A DNA stretch of 7,886 nucleotides from JAABUE01 sp034431895 (lineage in GTDB: Bacteria > Chloroflexota > Anaerolineae > Anaerolineales > Villigracilaceae): positions 1 through 7,886 of the forward strand of contig DAOUCM010000190.1 in NCBI GenBank assembly GCA_034431895.1. Direction: 5' to 3'. The position numbers and the translations under genes are program-made. This document shows positions 1 to 6,218 of the stretch, piece after piece. Each line of letters starts with the position of its first letter. Within the stretch, counting starts at the first letter, position 1. Under the pieces are notes generated by a model, which was not told the origin of the DNA, did not search any database, and worked only from the letters and a program-made list of their open reading frames with translations.

Positions 1-1128
1 GTAGATACCAACACCCGCTACATCGCCCGCGCTTTGCGCGGCCTGGGCGTAGACCTGTATCGCACCGTCACCATTGGCGATAACATCGAGCGCATTGCCG
101 AAGCCATTCGCCAGTCTATGCAGCGCGCCGAGATCGTCATCACCACAGGCGGTCTGGGCCCTACGGTAGACGATCCCACCCGCGAGGCAGTAGCGCGCGC
201 CTTCGATGTAAAGACAGAATTTCGCCCCGAACTGTGGGAACAAATTCTCGAAATCATCACCCGCTACGGGCGAACGCCGAGCGAAAACCAAAAGCGGCAG
301 GCTTATTTGCCCATAGGCGCACAGGGAATCAAAAATCCGGTAGGCACGGCTCCGGCCTTCATCATGGAGTTCAACTCTCCTCGCCTACAAGGAAAGGCGG
401 GGATGACAGCGGGCGCCGTCATTTCCCTGCCTGGTGTGCCAAAAGAGATGGAATACCTGCTGCACGAGGCAGTCATCCCCTACCTGCAAAAGCGCTACCA
501 TCTCGACCAAATCATCAAAGTCCGCTTGTTGCATACCGCCGGCGCGCCAGAAGCGGACATAGACGAAAAGATTGGCGACTTCGAGAGACTCGCCAACCCG
601 ACTATCGGCCTGGCCGCGCATACCGGCATTGTGGACATCCGCATTGCCGCCAAAGCCGCCACCGAAGCCGAAGCCGACCAGATGATCGCCGAGGTGGAAA
701 GGCAGATACGGGAGCGGCTGGGGACAGTGATCTTTGGCGCCGACGAGGATACGCTGGAGGCCGTCGCCCTGCGCGCCGCCTCCAACCGGACCTGGAACCT
801 GGTGGCCGCAGAATCAGGTCTGGGAGGCGGCCTCAAGCGCCGTCTCGCCAACGCTGCGGCGTCGAATCTGATCTCCGTCGAAGCCATCGAAACGAAGCCG
901 GGAGAACTCTCTACCGCGTTGAAAAAATTGCAATCCCAATACGATGCCCGCGCAGCATTGGGCATCGCCGCCTTTCCCGAAACAAAAACCGTAGAAATGG
1001 CGCTTTTGACTCCAGAGGGGAACCAAGAAAGGCAACTTTCCTTTGGCGGCCATCCTGCCCTGCTTCCCCGCTGGGCCGTGAACCTGGCGCTCAACTGGCT
1101 GCGTCGCAGTGCGGAGAAAAACGAGTAA
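1..1128 (+). CDS. cinA: CinA-like protein, 5' end outside window
   Basis: The reading frame is open from base 1, and the first residues (VDTNTRYIARALRGLGVDL) are the usual second conserved block of CinA, so the true start lies upstream. Visible order: a MoaB/Mog-type nucleotide-binding domain with the signature TTGGLGPTVDDPT (about 139-180); a middle CinA-KH-like region (about 520-720, ending TVIFGADEDTLEAVA); and a C-terminal region aligned with the PncC-type NMN amidohydrolase domain. In the family the N-terminal part is linked to ADP-ribose hydrolysis and the C-terminal part to NMN deamidation. Here the C-terminal part is short (about 115 residues against roughly 160). Its ESCTGG motif reads ESGLGGG and the TGIAGPGG block reads GIAAFPETK, so deamidase activity is doubtful. 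The next gene's ATG directly follows the TAA stop. Confidence 0.88.
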   Translation, partial: VDTNTRYIARALRGLGVDLYRTVTIGDNIERIAEAIRQSMQRAEIVITTGGLGPTVDDPTREAVARAFDVKTEFRPELWEQILEIITRYGRTPSENQKRQAYLPIGAQGIKNPVGTAPAFIMEFNSPRLQGKAGMTAGAVISLPGVPKEMEYLLHEAVIPYLQKRYHLDQIIKVRLLHTAGAPEADIDEKIGDFERLANPTIGLAAHTGIVDIRIAAKAATEAEADQMIAEVERQIRERLGTVIFGADEDTLEAVALRAASNRTWNLVAAESGLGGGLKRRLANAAASNLISVEAIETKPGELSTALKKLQSQYDARAALGIAAFPETKTVEMALLTPEGNQERQLSFGGHPALLPRWAVNLALNWLRRSAEKNE

Positions 1129-2100
1129 ATGAAACGCGGTCGTTCCCAATCCAGCATGTGGCTGGTAACCGCCCTGTGGGGATTGAACGTCATGGGGCTG
1201 TTCGGCATTCTGGCAGGGATAACGTTCTACCTGGCCAACCAGCAGCCCAATGCCCCCCAATCGCTCGACCTGGCGCTGGCGCCCGTCAGCAGCCCCACCT
1301 CCACGCCGCCGCCGCAAATTCATTACTTACCTACAGTTACCCCCAACCCGCTGGCAACCTCCATTGTCGTTTTTACACCAACCACGTTCGTGCTGGAAAA
1401 TGGTCCGCGGCCAATCATCATTGGATATTCCGTATCCAGCCGGCCGCTGGAAGTATATACCTTTGGACAAGGCGAAAAACAAGTGATGATCGTGGCCGGC
1501 ATTCACGGAGGCTATGAATGGAACACGATTGCATTGGCTGACGAGTTGATTATCTACATCAACAAACACCCTGAGATCATCCCTAGCGATACGACCTTGT
1601 TCATCCTGCGAAACATGAACCCTGACGGCGACGCGCGCGCTCATACGATACATGGGCGCGTCAACGACCACGGCGTAGACTTGAACCGCAATTTCCCCGA
1701 AAACTGGCAAGCAGAATGGGACCGCGACGGCTGCTGGGATTACACACCTACCACCAGCGGAAACGGGCCCGGCTCTGAACCGGAAACGCGCGCCGTGATG
1801 AATTTCCTGTCTAGCCATAGAGTTGTTGCTCTCATCAGTTACCATAGCGCAGCGCTGGGCATCTTCCCCGGCGGAGAACCCTGGGAGGAGGGTTCGATCG
1901 AGTTGGCCAAAGCGCTGGCTAAAGTGACCAAATATCCCTTTCCACCCATCGAGACCGGTTGCTTCTATACCGGCACCCTGGCCGATTACGCCGTCTCGCT
2001 GGGCGCCGACGCGGTGGATATGGAATTGCGCAACCATCGCGATACCGATTTCAACCTGAACTTGAAAGCCCTGAAGGTGCTGTTGAACTGGCAGCCCTAG
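1129..2100 (+). CDS. membrane-anchored M14-family zinc carboxypeptidase-like protein
   Basis: 323 residues. A hydrophobic segment near residues 10-35 (VTALWGLNVMGLFGILAGI) with a basic N-terminus suggests a signal anchor. A Pro/Thr/Ser-rich linker (about 39-68) follows, then the catalytic domain, presumably outside the membrane. Zinc-binding candidates are H126 and E130 in GIHGGYE and H239 in SYHSAA. Substrate-binding residues are in RNMNPDG (161-167) and GVDLNRNFP (N186, R187), and the general base is E299 in DMELR. These are the M14 landmarks in the correct order; the substrate (peptide or cell-wall stem peptide) cannot be read from sequence. The first pair is spaced H-x3-E instead of the classical H-x2-E. 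The ATG immediately follows the cinA stop, with a GGAG 12 nt upstream, so the two genes are probably co-transcribed. Confidence 0.85.
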   Translation: MKRGRSQSSMWLVTALWGLNVMGLFGILAGITFYLANQQPNAPQSLDLALAPVSSPTSTPPPQIHYLPTVTPNPLATSIVVFTPTTFVLENGPRPIIIGYSVSSRPLEVYTFGQGEKQVMIVAGIHGGYEWNTIALADELIIYINKHPEIIPSDTTLFILRNMNPDGDARAHTIHGRVNDHGVDLNRNFPENWQAEWDRDGCWDYTPTTSGNGPGSEPETRAVMNFLSSHRVVALISYHSAALGIFPGGEPWEEGSIELAKALAKVTKYPFPPIETGCFYTGTLADYAVSLGADAVDMELRNHRDTDFNLNLKALKVLLNWQP

Positions 2101-2106
2101 CAATCG

Positions 2107-2115
2107 TGCTATAAT
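2107..2115 (+). promoter_or_regulatory. extended -10 promoter of the L,D-transpeptidase gene
   Basis: TGCTATAAT is a perfect extended -10 element (TGn plus TATAAT at 2110-2115) placed 7 bp after the stop of the peptidase gene. The only TTGA-like hexamer (TTGAAC, 2083-2088) is 21 bp away, too far for a normal -35, but extended -10 promoters can work without one. Transcription should start near 2121-2123, giving a leader of only about 7 nt before the first ATG. Confidence 0.7.
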
Positions 2116-2128
2116 CGGCGCTCTAGAG

Positions 2129-3280
2129 ATGCGCATGATGAGAAAAACAATCCCCCTTTTGATGGCTCTTTCCCTGCTGGCAGTTGCTCTGCCTGTACCC
2201 CTGGCATCGGCGCAAGAGACGCCCCCGCCCAACGAAGCCGACAGCGGAGCAGTGGTATGCGCGCCGGCCGCTTACCTGCAAACGCCAGATGACTGCCTGC
2301 CGCTCGGCCCGTCCCACTACCTGACAGAACTGGCTAAACTGGGACTGACCATCCCGCCGCGCCCGCTGCCAGCCTATAAACCCGACCCAGCCTTGACCTA
2401 CCTCCCCTACCGCTATTTCAAACTGGAGAAGGACTACGTCCCCATTTATAGTTCGCCGGGCGAAAGAGGCAACGGCGTCAACCAGTTCCCGCCTGGCTTC
2501 GTGTACATTTCCTACATTGACATGTGGGATCAGGCAGGTGTGTATTTCCTCATGCAGAATGGCGGCTGGATTCCGGGCAAAGGCGCGCGCGTGGGAGAAA
2601 TTTCGGCCTTTCAGGGATTGCAGTTTCGCTCCACGCCGCGCAACGACTTTGGCTGGCCGTTCGAGCAAATTCCGGTCAAAGTCGGCCCTGGCTACAGTAT
2701 GCCCAACAGTGGCGAGTGGCTCAACCCATACACGGTGATTCAAATCTACGCCACCTTGAATGTAGATGGCGCAGACTGGAACTTCATCGGTCCAGGGCGT
2801 TGGGTAGAAGCGCGCAAAGTGGCCCAGGTAAACGTCAACACGACCCCGCCCCAGGGTGTGAACAATAACCGCTGGCTCGAGGTCAACCTGGCCGAACAAA
2901 CTCTGGCCGTGTACGATAACCGTCAATTGGTCTTTGCCACCGTCATTGCCAGCGGCATGGAACCGTTTTGGACGAAACCCGGCCTGTTCCAGATTACCCA
3001 GAAGAAAGAAACCGAAACCATGCGCAACAACGACCCGTCGGATTTCTATTACCTGGATAACGTTCCCTGGACGATGTACTTCGATGGGGCGCGTGCTCTG
3101 CATGGCGCTTATTGGCGCACTCGCTTTGGCTACCCACAATCCCACGGCTGCGTCAACCTGTCGGTAGGCGATTCGCACTGGCTGTTCAACTGGGCGGTAG
3201 AAGGCGATTGGGTGTACGTCCACGACCCCTCCGGCTTGACCCCCACCGACCCGGCCTTGTATTCGGACTACGCATATTGA
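2129..3280 (+). CDS. secreted L,D-transpeptidase (YkuD domain)
   Basis: 383 residues. An N-terminal signal peptide has a basic start (MRMMRK), a hydrophobic core and a likely cleavage after ASA (A28/Q29). The C-terminal YkuD domain (about 247-366) carries the catalytic signature: H325 in HGAYW, then SHGCVNLS with H339 and nucleophile C341. Such enzymes form 3-3 cross-links in peptidoglycan or attach proteins to it, using a Cys acyl-enzyme outside the cytoplasm. Residues 30-240 carry no domain I can name firmly, though the 'PIYSSPGERGNGV' and 'GGWIPGKGARV' segments look SH3-like. Three ATGs lie at 2129, 2135 and 2138. There is no convincing Shine-Dalgarno, and the leader is very short for any of them, so the first is chosen by convention. 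The preceding gene is also a probable envelope hydrolase. Confidence 0.92.
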   Translation: MRMMRKTIPLLMALSLLAVALPVPLASAQETPPPNEADSGAVVCAPAAYLQTPDDCLPLGPSHYLTELAKLGLTIPPRPLPAYKPDPALTYLPYRYFKLEKDYVPIYSSPGERGNGVNQFPPGFVYISYIDMWDQAGVYFLMQNGGWIPGKGARVGEISAFQGLQFRSTPRNDFGWPFEQIPVKVGPGYSMPNSGEWLNPYTVIQIYATLNVDGADWNFIGPGRWVEARKVAQVNVNTTPPQGVNNNRWLEVNLAEQTLAVYDNRQLVFATVIASGMEPFWTKPGLFQITQKKETETMRNNDPSDFYYLDNVPWTMYFDGARALHGAYWRTRFGYPQSHGCVNLSVGDSHWLFNWAVEGDWVYVHDPSGLTPTDPALYSDYAY

Positions 3281-3305
3281 CACCAACGCAGGGGTGTGAT
3301 ACACT
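3277..3305 (+). promoter_or_regulatory. sigma70-type promoter of tRNA-Asp
   Basis: A perfect -35 TTGACA (3277-3282), a 17-bp spacer and -10 TACACT (3300-3305), preceded by TGA that makes an extended -10 (TGn). The predicted start is near 3312, about 12 nt before the mature tRNA. The -35 hexamer includes the TGA stop codon of the L,D-transpeptidase gene (3278-3280), so the two genes are packed as tightly as possible. Confidence 0.75.
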
Positions 3306-3323
3306 ACCCCCCGCTCGAAAACT

Positions 3324-3397
3324 GGTCCCGTGGTGTAGCGGTTTAACATGCGGCCCTGTCAAGGCCGAGATCGCGGGTTCGAATCCCGTCGGGGCCG
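3324..3397 (+). tRNA. tRNA-Asp (anticodon GTC)
   Basis: A full cloverleaf can be folded. The acceptor GGTCCCG (3324-3330) pairs with CGGGGCC (3390-3396) with one G-U. The D arm is GTGT/ACAT. The anticodon stem CGGCC/GGCCG has loop CTGTCAA, giving anticodon GTC (Asp). The T arm GCGGG/CCCGT encloses TTCGAAT. The discriminator at 3397 is G, the identity base expected for tRNA-Asp. CCA is not encoded (GCCT follows), so it must be added after transcription. The gene stands alone with its own promoter and a hairpin terminator about 70 bp downstream. Confidence 0.96.
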
Positions 3398-3439
3398 CCT
3401 CTCCATAGGCAAATCTTCTCCCACCCCTCGGGGCCGCCT
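3389..3439 (+). repeat. 12-bp direct repeat of the tRNA-Asp 3' end
   Basis: TCGGGGCCGCCT occurs at 3389-3400, covering the last nine bases of the tRNA and three beyond, and again at 3428-3439 with 27 bp between. Duplicated tRNA 3' ends are typical att scars or remnants of a lost tRNA copy. No integrase or element lies between the copies, so only the repeat itself is certain. Confidence 0.6.
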
Positions 3440-3466
3440 GAACAAGGCTTATATCCCCTGAACACA

Positions 3467-3492
3467 AAAAAGCCCCTCTAAAGGGGCTTTTT
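3467..3492. terminator. bidirectional intrinsic terminator between tRNA-Asp and the lipoprotein gene
   Basis: AAAAAGCCCCT (3467-3477), loop CTAA, AGGGGCTTTTT (3482-3492): a perfect 11-bp stem with a GC core and A/T arms, so a U tract follows the core in either direction. On the plus strand it ends the tRNA-Asp transcript. On the minus strand it lies 42 bp after the lipoprotein stop and ends that unit. Confidence 0.9.
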
Positions 3493-3534
3493 GCTTTCCC
3501 CCGAAACGGGGAGGAAGAAGGATACGGCAGGCAA

Positions 3535-4326
3535 TTACTTCTTGCGGCGGCGCCATAGCCATTTGAGCAAATCGTCTACGAAGGGAAAACCCAACACTGC
3601 GCCAATCGCAGAGCCGATTGTCCCAATACCACGCGCCGCGCTGCCCGATAAGCCCAAGAAAGAACGCACTTCGATGTCCACGAATTGCACCGAAATGGGA
3701 ATACGGCTTTCTTCTCCGCCTGTCAGAGGAATGAAACGTAAGTGCAGCCAGACGGTACCCTGGTAACGCCCTGGCGCATCTGGCCGGACACTCCAGTAAA
3801 AGATCACCGGCAAACCCGGCTGGAGCGGTTCGCTCATGGTCCCTGGCGGGCTGACTTCCAGGCCAGCCATATCCAGGCGCGCTTCAGCCAAGACACGATG
3901 GGTATCGTACAGGTTGGGGAAGGCAATTGTTTCGCCCACCACCACGTTGCCCTCCACAATAGCGGTGGGGGTGAGGTTGCCCCGTTCGTCCACCTCCAAT
4001 TGTAGACGAATACGGGTGGAATCGCCGGCGCGCATCCGCGGCGGGAATTCGAGCGTCAGGCGGCGGCTTTCGAGGATAGCCGGCTGCGGAAGAAGCGTCA
4101 TTGTCGGGGCTAACGAAGGCGCAAGGGCGGTGGAAAAACTGGCAAGCGGGGTAGAGGTGACAGGCACAGGGGCTTGCGGCTCGGCAGAAGGCAAAGCGGT
4201 GGGACGTTCTGCCATGGCAGGAGCGGTCTCCTGAAGCGACGGTGGAGCAGCAGCGATAGCGCAAGCCGTCAGCGAGAGCGCAGCGCTCAAAGCAAGCAGA
4301 TAGAAGAGGCTCAGGCGTAGATTCAT
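3535..4326 (-). CDS. lipoprotein of unknown function with C-terminal hydrophobic segment
   Basis: 263 residues. The N-terminus has a lipoprotein signal peptide ending in the lipobox LTAC (Cys22), then a long Pro/Ala/Thr/Ser-rich low-complexity spacer to about residue 90. A beta-rich domain (about 90-225; for example RLTLEFPPRMRAGDSTRIRLQL and YQGTVWLHLRF) follows. The end is a Gly/Ala-rich hydrophobic stretch (SGSAARGIGTIGSAIGAVLG) and the basic tail WRRRKK. I do not recognise the domain; it looks like an extracytoplasmic beta-sandwich that could be held at both ends. The frame is open further upstream to 4446, but the start at 4326 is chosen because it puts the signal peptide at the N-terminus and overlaps the previous gene's stop as ATGA. 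That overlap implies translational coupling, and no clear Shine-Dalgarno is visible. Confidence 0.75.
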   Translation of the reverse strand: MNLRLSLFYLLALSAALSLTACAIAAAPPSLQETAPAMAERPTALPSAEPQAPVPVTSTPLASFSTALAPSLAPTMTLLPQPAILESRRLTLEFPPRMRAGDSTRIRLQLEVDERGNLTPTAIVEGNVVVGETIAFPNLYDTHRVLAEARLDMAGLEVSPPGTMSEPLQPGLPVIFYWSVRPDAPGRYQGTVWLHLRFIPLTGGEESRIPISVQFVDIEVRSFLGLSGSAARGIGTIGSAIGAVLGFPFVDDLLKWLWRRRKK

Positions 4327-4511
4327 GTTGGGGGCCAGCAAGCAGTCCAGAGGTCCGGAAGGAACGAGGCGGGCGTCGGCAATTGCATCTGCGTAGGCTG
4401 GATCGGCTGGATGCGCGTCCGCCGCTCTTCGGGCCATATTCCCCACACCAGCAAAGCGCAGGAGAGGACCAAGATCAGGATAGCCATCAGCAATCGGATT
4501 TTGCGCGCCAT
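4323..4511 (-). CDS. small single-pass membrane protein, unknown function
   Basis: 62 residues. A basic start (MARKIR) is followed by one strongly hydrophobic helix (about 7-25, LLMAILILVLSCALLVWGI) and a 35-residue polar tail with repeated Gln/Pro/Thr that should lie outside. LVLSC resembles a lipobox, but the hydrophobic run continues past the Cys, so a plain membrane anchor is more likely. The ATG lies 6 nt after a TATAAT box, which implies a leaderless mRNA. Its TGA overlaps the ATG of the lipoprotein gene by 4 bp, so the two proteins are probably made together and may interact. I know no named family for it. Confidence 0.6.
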   Translation of the reverse strand: MARKIRLLMAILILVLSCALLVWGIWPEERRTRIQPIQPTQMQLPTPASFLPDLWTACWPPT

Positions 4512-4517
4512 ACCTTG

Positions 4518-4523
4518 ATTATA
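4518..4523 (-). promoter_or_regulatory. -10 box of a leaderless promoter
   Basis: On the minus strand TATAAT is followed by six bases (CAAGGT) and then the ATG at 4511. With the usual 6-7 nt from -10 to start site, transcription begins at or beside the A of the ATG. No good -35 hexamer is seen at normal spacing (4541-4546 reads GAGCGT). Confidence 0.6.
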
Positions 4524-4552
4524 ACGCTTCTGAAGAGAATACGCTCATCAAA

Positions 4553-4586
4553 CCAAAGTCCTGTGATTCTGTTCACAGGACTTTGG
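4553..4586 (-). terminator. terminator of the trp operon (after trpB2)
   Basis: A perfect 13-bp inverted repeat (4553-4565 and 4574-4586, arm CCAAAGTCCTGTG) with an 8-nt loop, 36 bp after the trpB2 stop. On the minus strand the stem is followed by TTTGATG, a short U run, so termination is plausible but less canonical than the other terminators here. The plus strand has no gene ending nearby. Confidence 0.65.
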
Positions 4587-4621
4587 CGGTCTTACCGTTT
4601 GTTATGGCAGGTAAAGAACCA

Positions 4622-5995
4622 TCAGGCCGGGATTTGCACCCTGGGCAGTTTTTCCATGGCCGCCGCAACTGCCTCAGCAGGATATTCATAATCCTCCAAA
4701 TTCCCGGCCAGGTAGTTCTCGTAGGCGGCCATGTCGAAGTGTCCATGCCCCGACAGGTTGAAGAGGATGATGCGCTTCTCTCCTTTGGCTTTGGCGTCTA
4801 GCGCCTCGTCAATGGCAGCGCGGATGGCGTGCGCAGACTCCGGGGCAGGCAGAATGCCCTCGGCGCGCGCAAATTGGATGGCAGCCTCGAAGGTGGCTTT
4901 TTGCGGCACAGCCGTTGCCTGAATCAAACCAGCGTCGCAAAAGGCCGATAAACTGGGCGCCATGCCGTGATAGCGCAGGCCGCCAGCATGAATGGCGGGC
5001 GGGACGAAGTCATGCCCCAGGGTGTGCATCTTAACCACCGGCGCGATCTTGGCCGTATCGCCGTAATCGAAAGTGTACATTCCCCTTGTGATCGAGGGCG
5101 CAGCGGTTGGCTCCACAGCCAAAAGGCGCGTGCGCTGTCCATTTTTGAGATTCTCGCGCAAGAAGGGATAGGCCAGCCCGGCAAAGTTCGAGCCGCCGCC
5201 TACACAGCCGATGACCACATCCGGGTATTCCCCGGCCAGGTCCATTTGCTTGAGGGCTTCCTCGCCGATGACCGTTTGATGCATCAGCACGTGGTTCAAC
5301 ACCGATCCCAGGCTATACTTCTTTGCGCCGCCCGAAGTAGCGGCCACTTCCACCGCTTCTGAAATGGCAATGCCCAAAGAACCCGGATTGTCCGGGTCGG
5401 CTGCCAGCACCGAGCGCCCATAGTTGGTGCGGTCGGTAGGACTGGCAAAGACCTGAGCGCCGTAAGAGTGCATCATCACGCGGCGGTAGGGTTTCTGGTG
5501 ATATGAAACCTTGACCATATACACTTCCAAATCGAGATCGAAGAAATTGCAGGCCAACGAAAGCGCCGAACCCCACTGGCCGGCTCCTGTTTCGGTGGTG
5601 AGTGCCTTTGTGCCGGCGACTTTGTTGTAGAACGCCTGAGCGACCGCAGTGTTGGGTTTATGACTGCCAGCCGGAGAGACGCTCTCGTTCTTGTAATAGA
5701 TGTGCGCCGGCGTGCCAAGCGCCTGTTCCAGCCGCCGGGCGCGGAGGAGCGGCGTTGGCCTCCACAACTTGTAAATTTCGCGCACTTCCTGGGGAATTTC
5801 GATGAAACGCTCGGCAGAGACCTCTTGCAAAATCAACTCCATCGGGAACAAGACGGCCAGGAAATCCGGCGTGACCGGTTCGAGCGTATCCGGTCGCAAG
5901 ACGGGAGTTGGCGGCAGCGGACTATCGGCCATCACGTTGTACCAAAACTTTGGCAAGTCGCTTTCATTCAAAAGGAAACGGGTTTGTTCAGACAT
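4622..5995 (-). CDS. trpB: TrpB2-type tryptophan synthase beta chain-like protein
   Basis: 457 residues, longer than ordinary TrpB (about 400) and typical of the TrpB2 subfamily. It should be a cytoplasmic PLP enzyme joining indole and L-serine to give L-tryptophan. The PLP lysine is K113 in SPAGSHKPNTA. The LTTETGAGQWGSAL block (about 129-142), a phosphate-binding GGGSNFAG (about 265-272) and the C-terminal NLSGHGHFD (about 411-419) all match TrpB2. It has an N-terminal extension of about 75 residues before the LWRPTPLLRARRLE segment. A strong Shine-Dalgarno AAGGAG (6002-6007) sits 6 nt before the ATG. No trpA is adjacent; TrpB2 proteins generally work without a canonical alpha subunit, and some relatives act on other substrates such as O-phosphoserine. 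It lies in the same direction 223 bp downstream of trpS with no intrinsic terminator between them, so T-box control may extend to it. Confidence 0.92.
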   Translation of the reverse strand: MSEQTRFLLNESDLPKFWYNVMADSPLPPTPVLRPDTLEPVTPDFLAVLFPMELILQEVSAERFIEIPQEVREIYKLWRPTPLLRARRLEQALGTPAHIYYKNESVSPAGSHKPNTAVAQAFYNKVAGTKALTTETGAGQWGSALSLACNFFDLDLEVYMVKVSYHQKPYRRVMMHSYGAQVFASPTDRTNYGRSVLAADPDNPGSLGIAISEAVEVAATSGGAKKYSLGSVLNHVLMHQTVIGEEALKQMDLAGEYPDVVIGCVGGGSNFAGLAYPFLRENLKNGQRTRLLAVEPTAAPSITRGMYTFDYGDTAKIAPVVKMHTLGHDFVPPAIHAGGLRYHGMAPSLSAFCDAGLIQATAVPQKATFEAAIQFARAEGILPAPESAHAIRAAIDEALDAKAKGEKRIILFNLSGHGHFDMAAYENYLAGNLEDYEYPAEAVAAAMEKLPRVQIPA

Positions 5996-6001
5996 GGAAA
6001 A

Positions 6002-6007
6002 CTCCTT
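6002..6007 (-). promoter_or_regulatory. Shine-Dalgarno of trpB2
   Basis: AAGGAG on the minus strand, 6 nt before the ATG at 5995. It is one of the strongest ribosome sites in a window where several other genes have weak sites or none. Confidence 0.8.
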
Positions 6008-6018
6008 ATGGTTTTTGG

Positions 6019-6039
6019 ATTTACGATTTTCGATTTACG
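6019..6039. repeat. heptamer tandem repeat, three units
   Basis: ATTTACG, ATTTTCG and ATTTACG follow one another exactly at 6019-6025, 6026-6032 and 6033-6039, in the trpS-trpB2 spacer just upstream of the trpB2 ribosome site. Confidence 0.7.
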
Positions 6040-6048
6040 TATTGACCT

Positions 6049-6116
6049 GAGCCTTCGAACCGTCCAAAAGGCTCGATTTTGCCCATACATTGCTCTAAAC
6101 AGCCTTCGGGACGGTT
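6049..6116 (-). other. two mutually exclusive hairpins upstream of trpB2
   Basis: In plus-strand coordinates, AACCGTCC (6058-6065) is complementary to 6109-6116 and AAGGCT (6068-6073) to 6101-6106, giving one long stem with a 2x2 internal loop. The same AAGGCTC (6068-6074) is also complementary to GAGCCTT (6049-6055). The two partners contain the 8-bp direct repeat AGCCTTCG (6050-6057, 6101-6108). The structures cannot form together. No known riboswitch consensus was recognised, and there is no U tract after either stem. Confidence 0.45.
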
Positions 6117-6130
6117 ATCCCGAATGGCGT

Positions 6131-6151
6131 TATTACGTATTACGCATTGCG
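6131..6151. repeat. second heptamer tandem array
   Basis: TATTACG, TATTACG and CATTGCG lie head to tail at 6131-6137, 6138-6144 and 6145-6151. Unit length and the TT-x-CG ending resemble the array at 6019-6039, and the two arrays flank the hairpin segment. Confidence 0.6.
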
Positions 6152-6167
6152 AACTCCCCTCTACCCC

Positions 6168-6200
6168 TCAGGGGGGATGAAACAGGATGTGTAAGGTCAT
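6168..6200 (-). other. possible 10-codon leader ORF after trpS
   Basis: On the minus strand a perfect AGGAGG (6207-6212) is 6 nt before ATG 6200, which opens a 10-residue frame MTLHILFHPP ending at TGA (6170-6168). The stop lies in the loop of a small CCCC/GGGG hairpin (6164-6174). It has no Trp codon, so classical trp attenuation is not supported. The good ribosome site may be chance. Confidence 0.25.
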
Positions 6201-6218
6201 CTTCTGCCTCCTGTCTCC

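Noticed and set aside
234..1517. A 427-codon plus-strand frame across cinA and the peptidase gene
   Set aside because: The translation is rich in Arg, Pro and His with no domain, and it overlaps two clear genes in another frame.
1327..2232. A 301-codon minus-strand frame opposite the M14 gene
   Set aside because: No ribosome site or motif; the plus strand has the complete ordered M14 residues.
2123..3349. A 408-codon open frame on the minus strand opposite the L,D-transpeptidase gene
   Set aside because: Its product has no recognisable domain, while the plus-strand frame carries a signal peptide and a full YkuD catalytic motif. GC-rich coding DNA often opens the opposite frame.
4327..4446. 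Upstream extension of the lipoprotein gene to the ATG at 4446
   Set aside because: It would bury the signal peptide and lipobox 40 residues inside the protein and overlap most of the small upstream gene. The ATGA start at 4326 fits better.
6042..6047. Plus-strand TTGACC as a promoter -35 box
   Set aside because: No -10 box at normal spacing and no plus-strand gene downstream.
6168..6200. Trp leader-peptide attenuation for trpB2
   Set aside because: The 10-codon frame has no Trp codon and no terminator follows it, so only the bare frame is listed, at low confidence.
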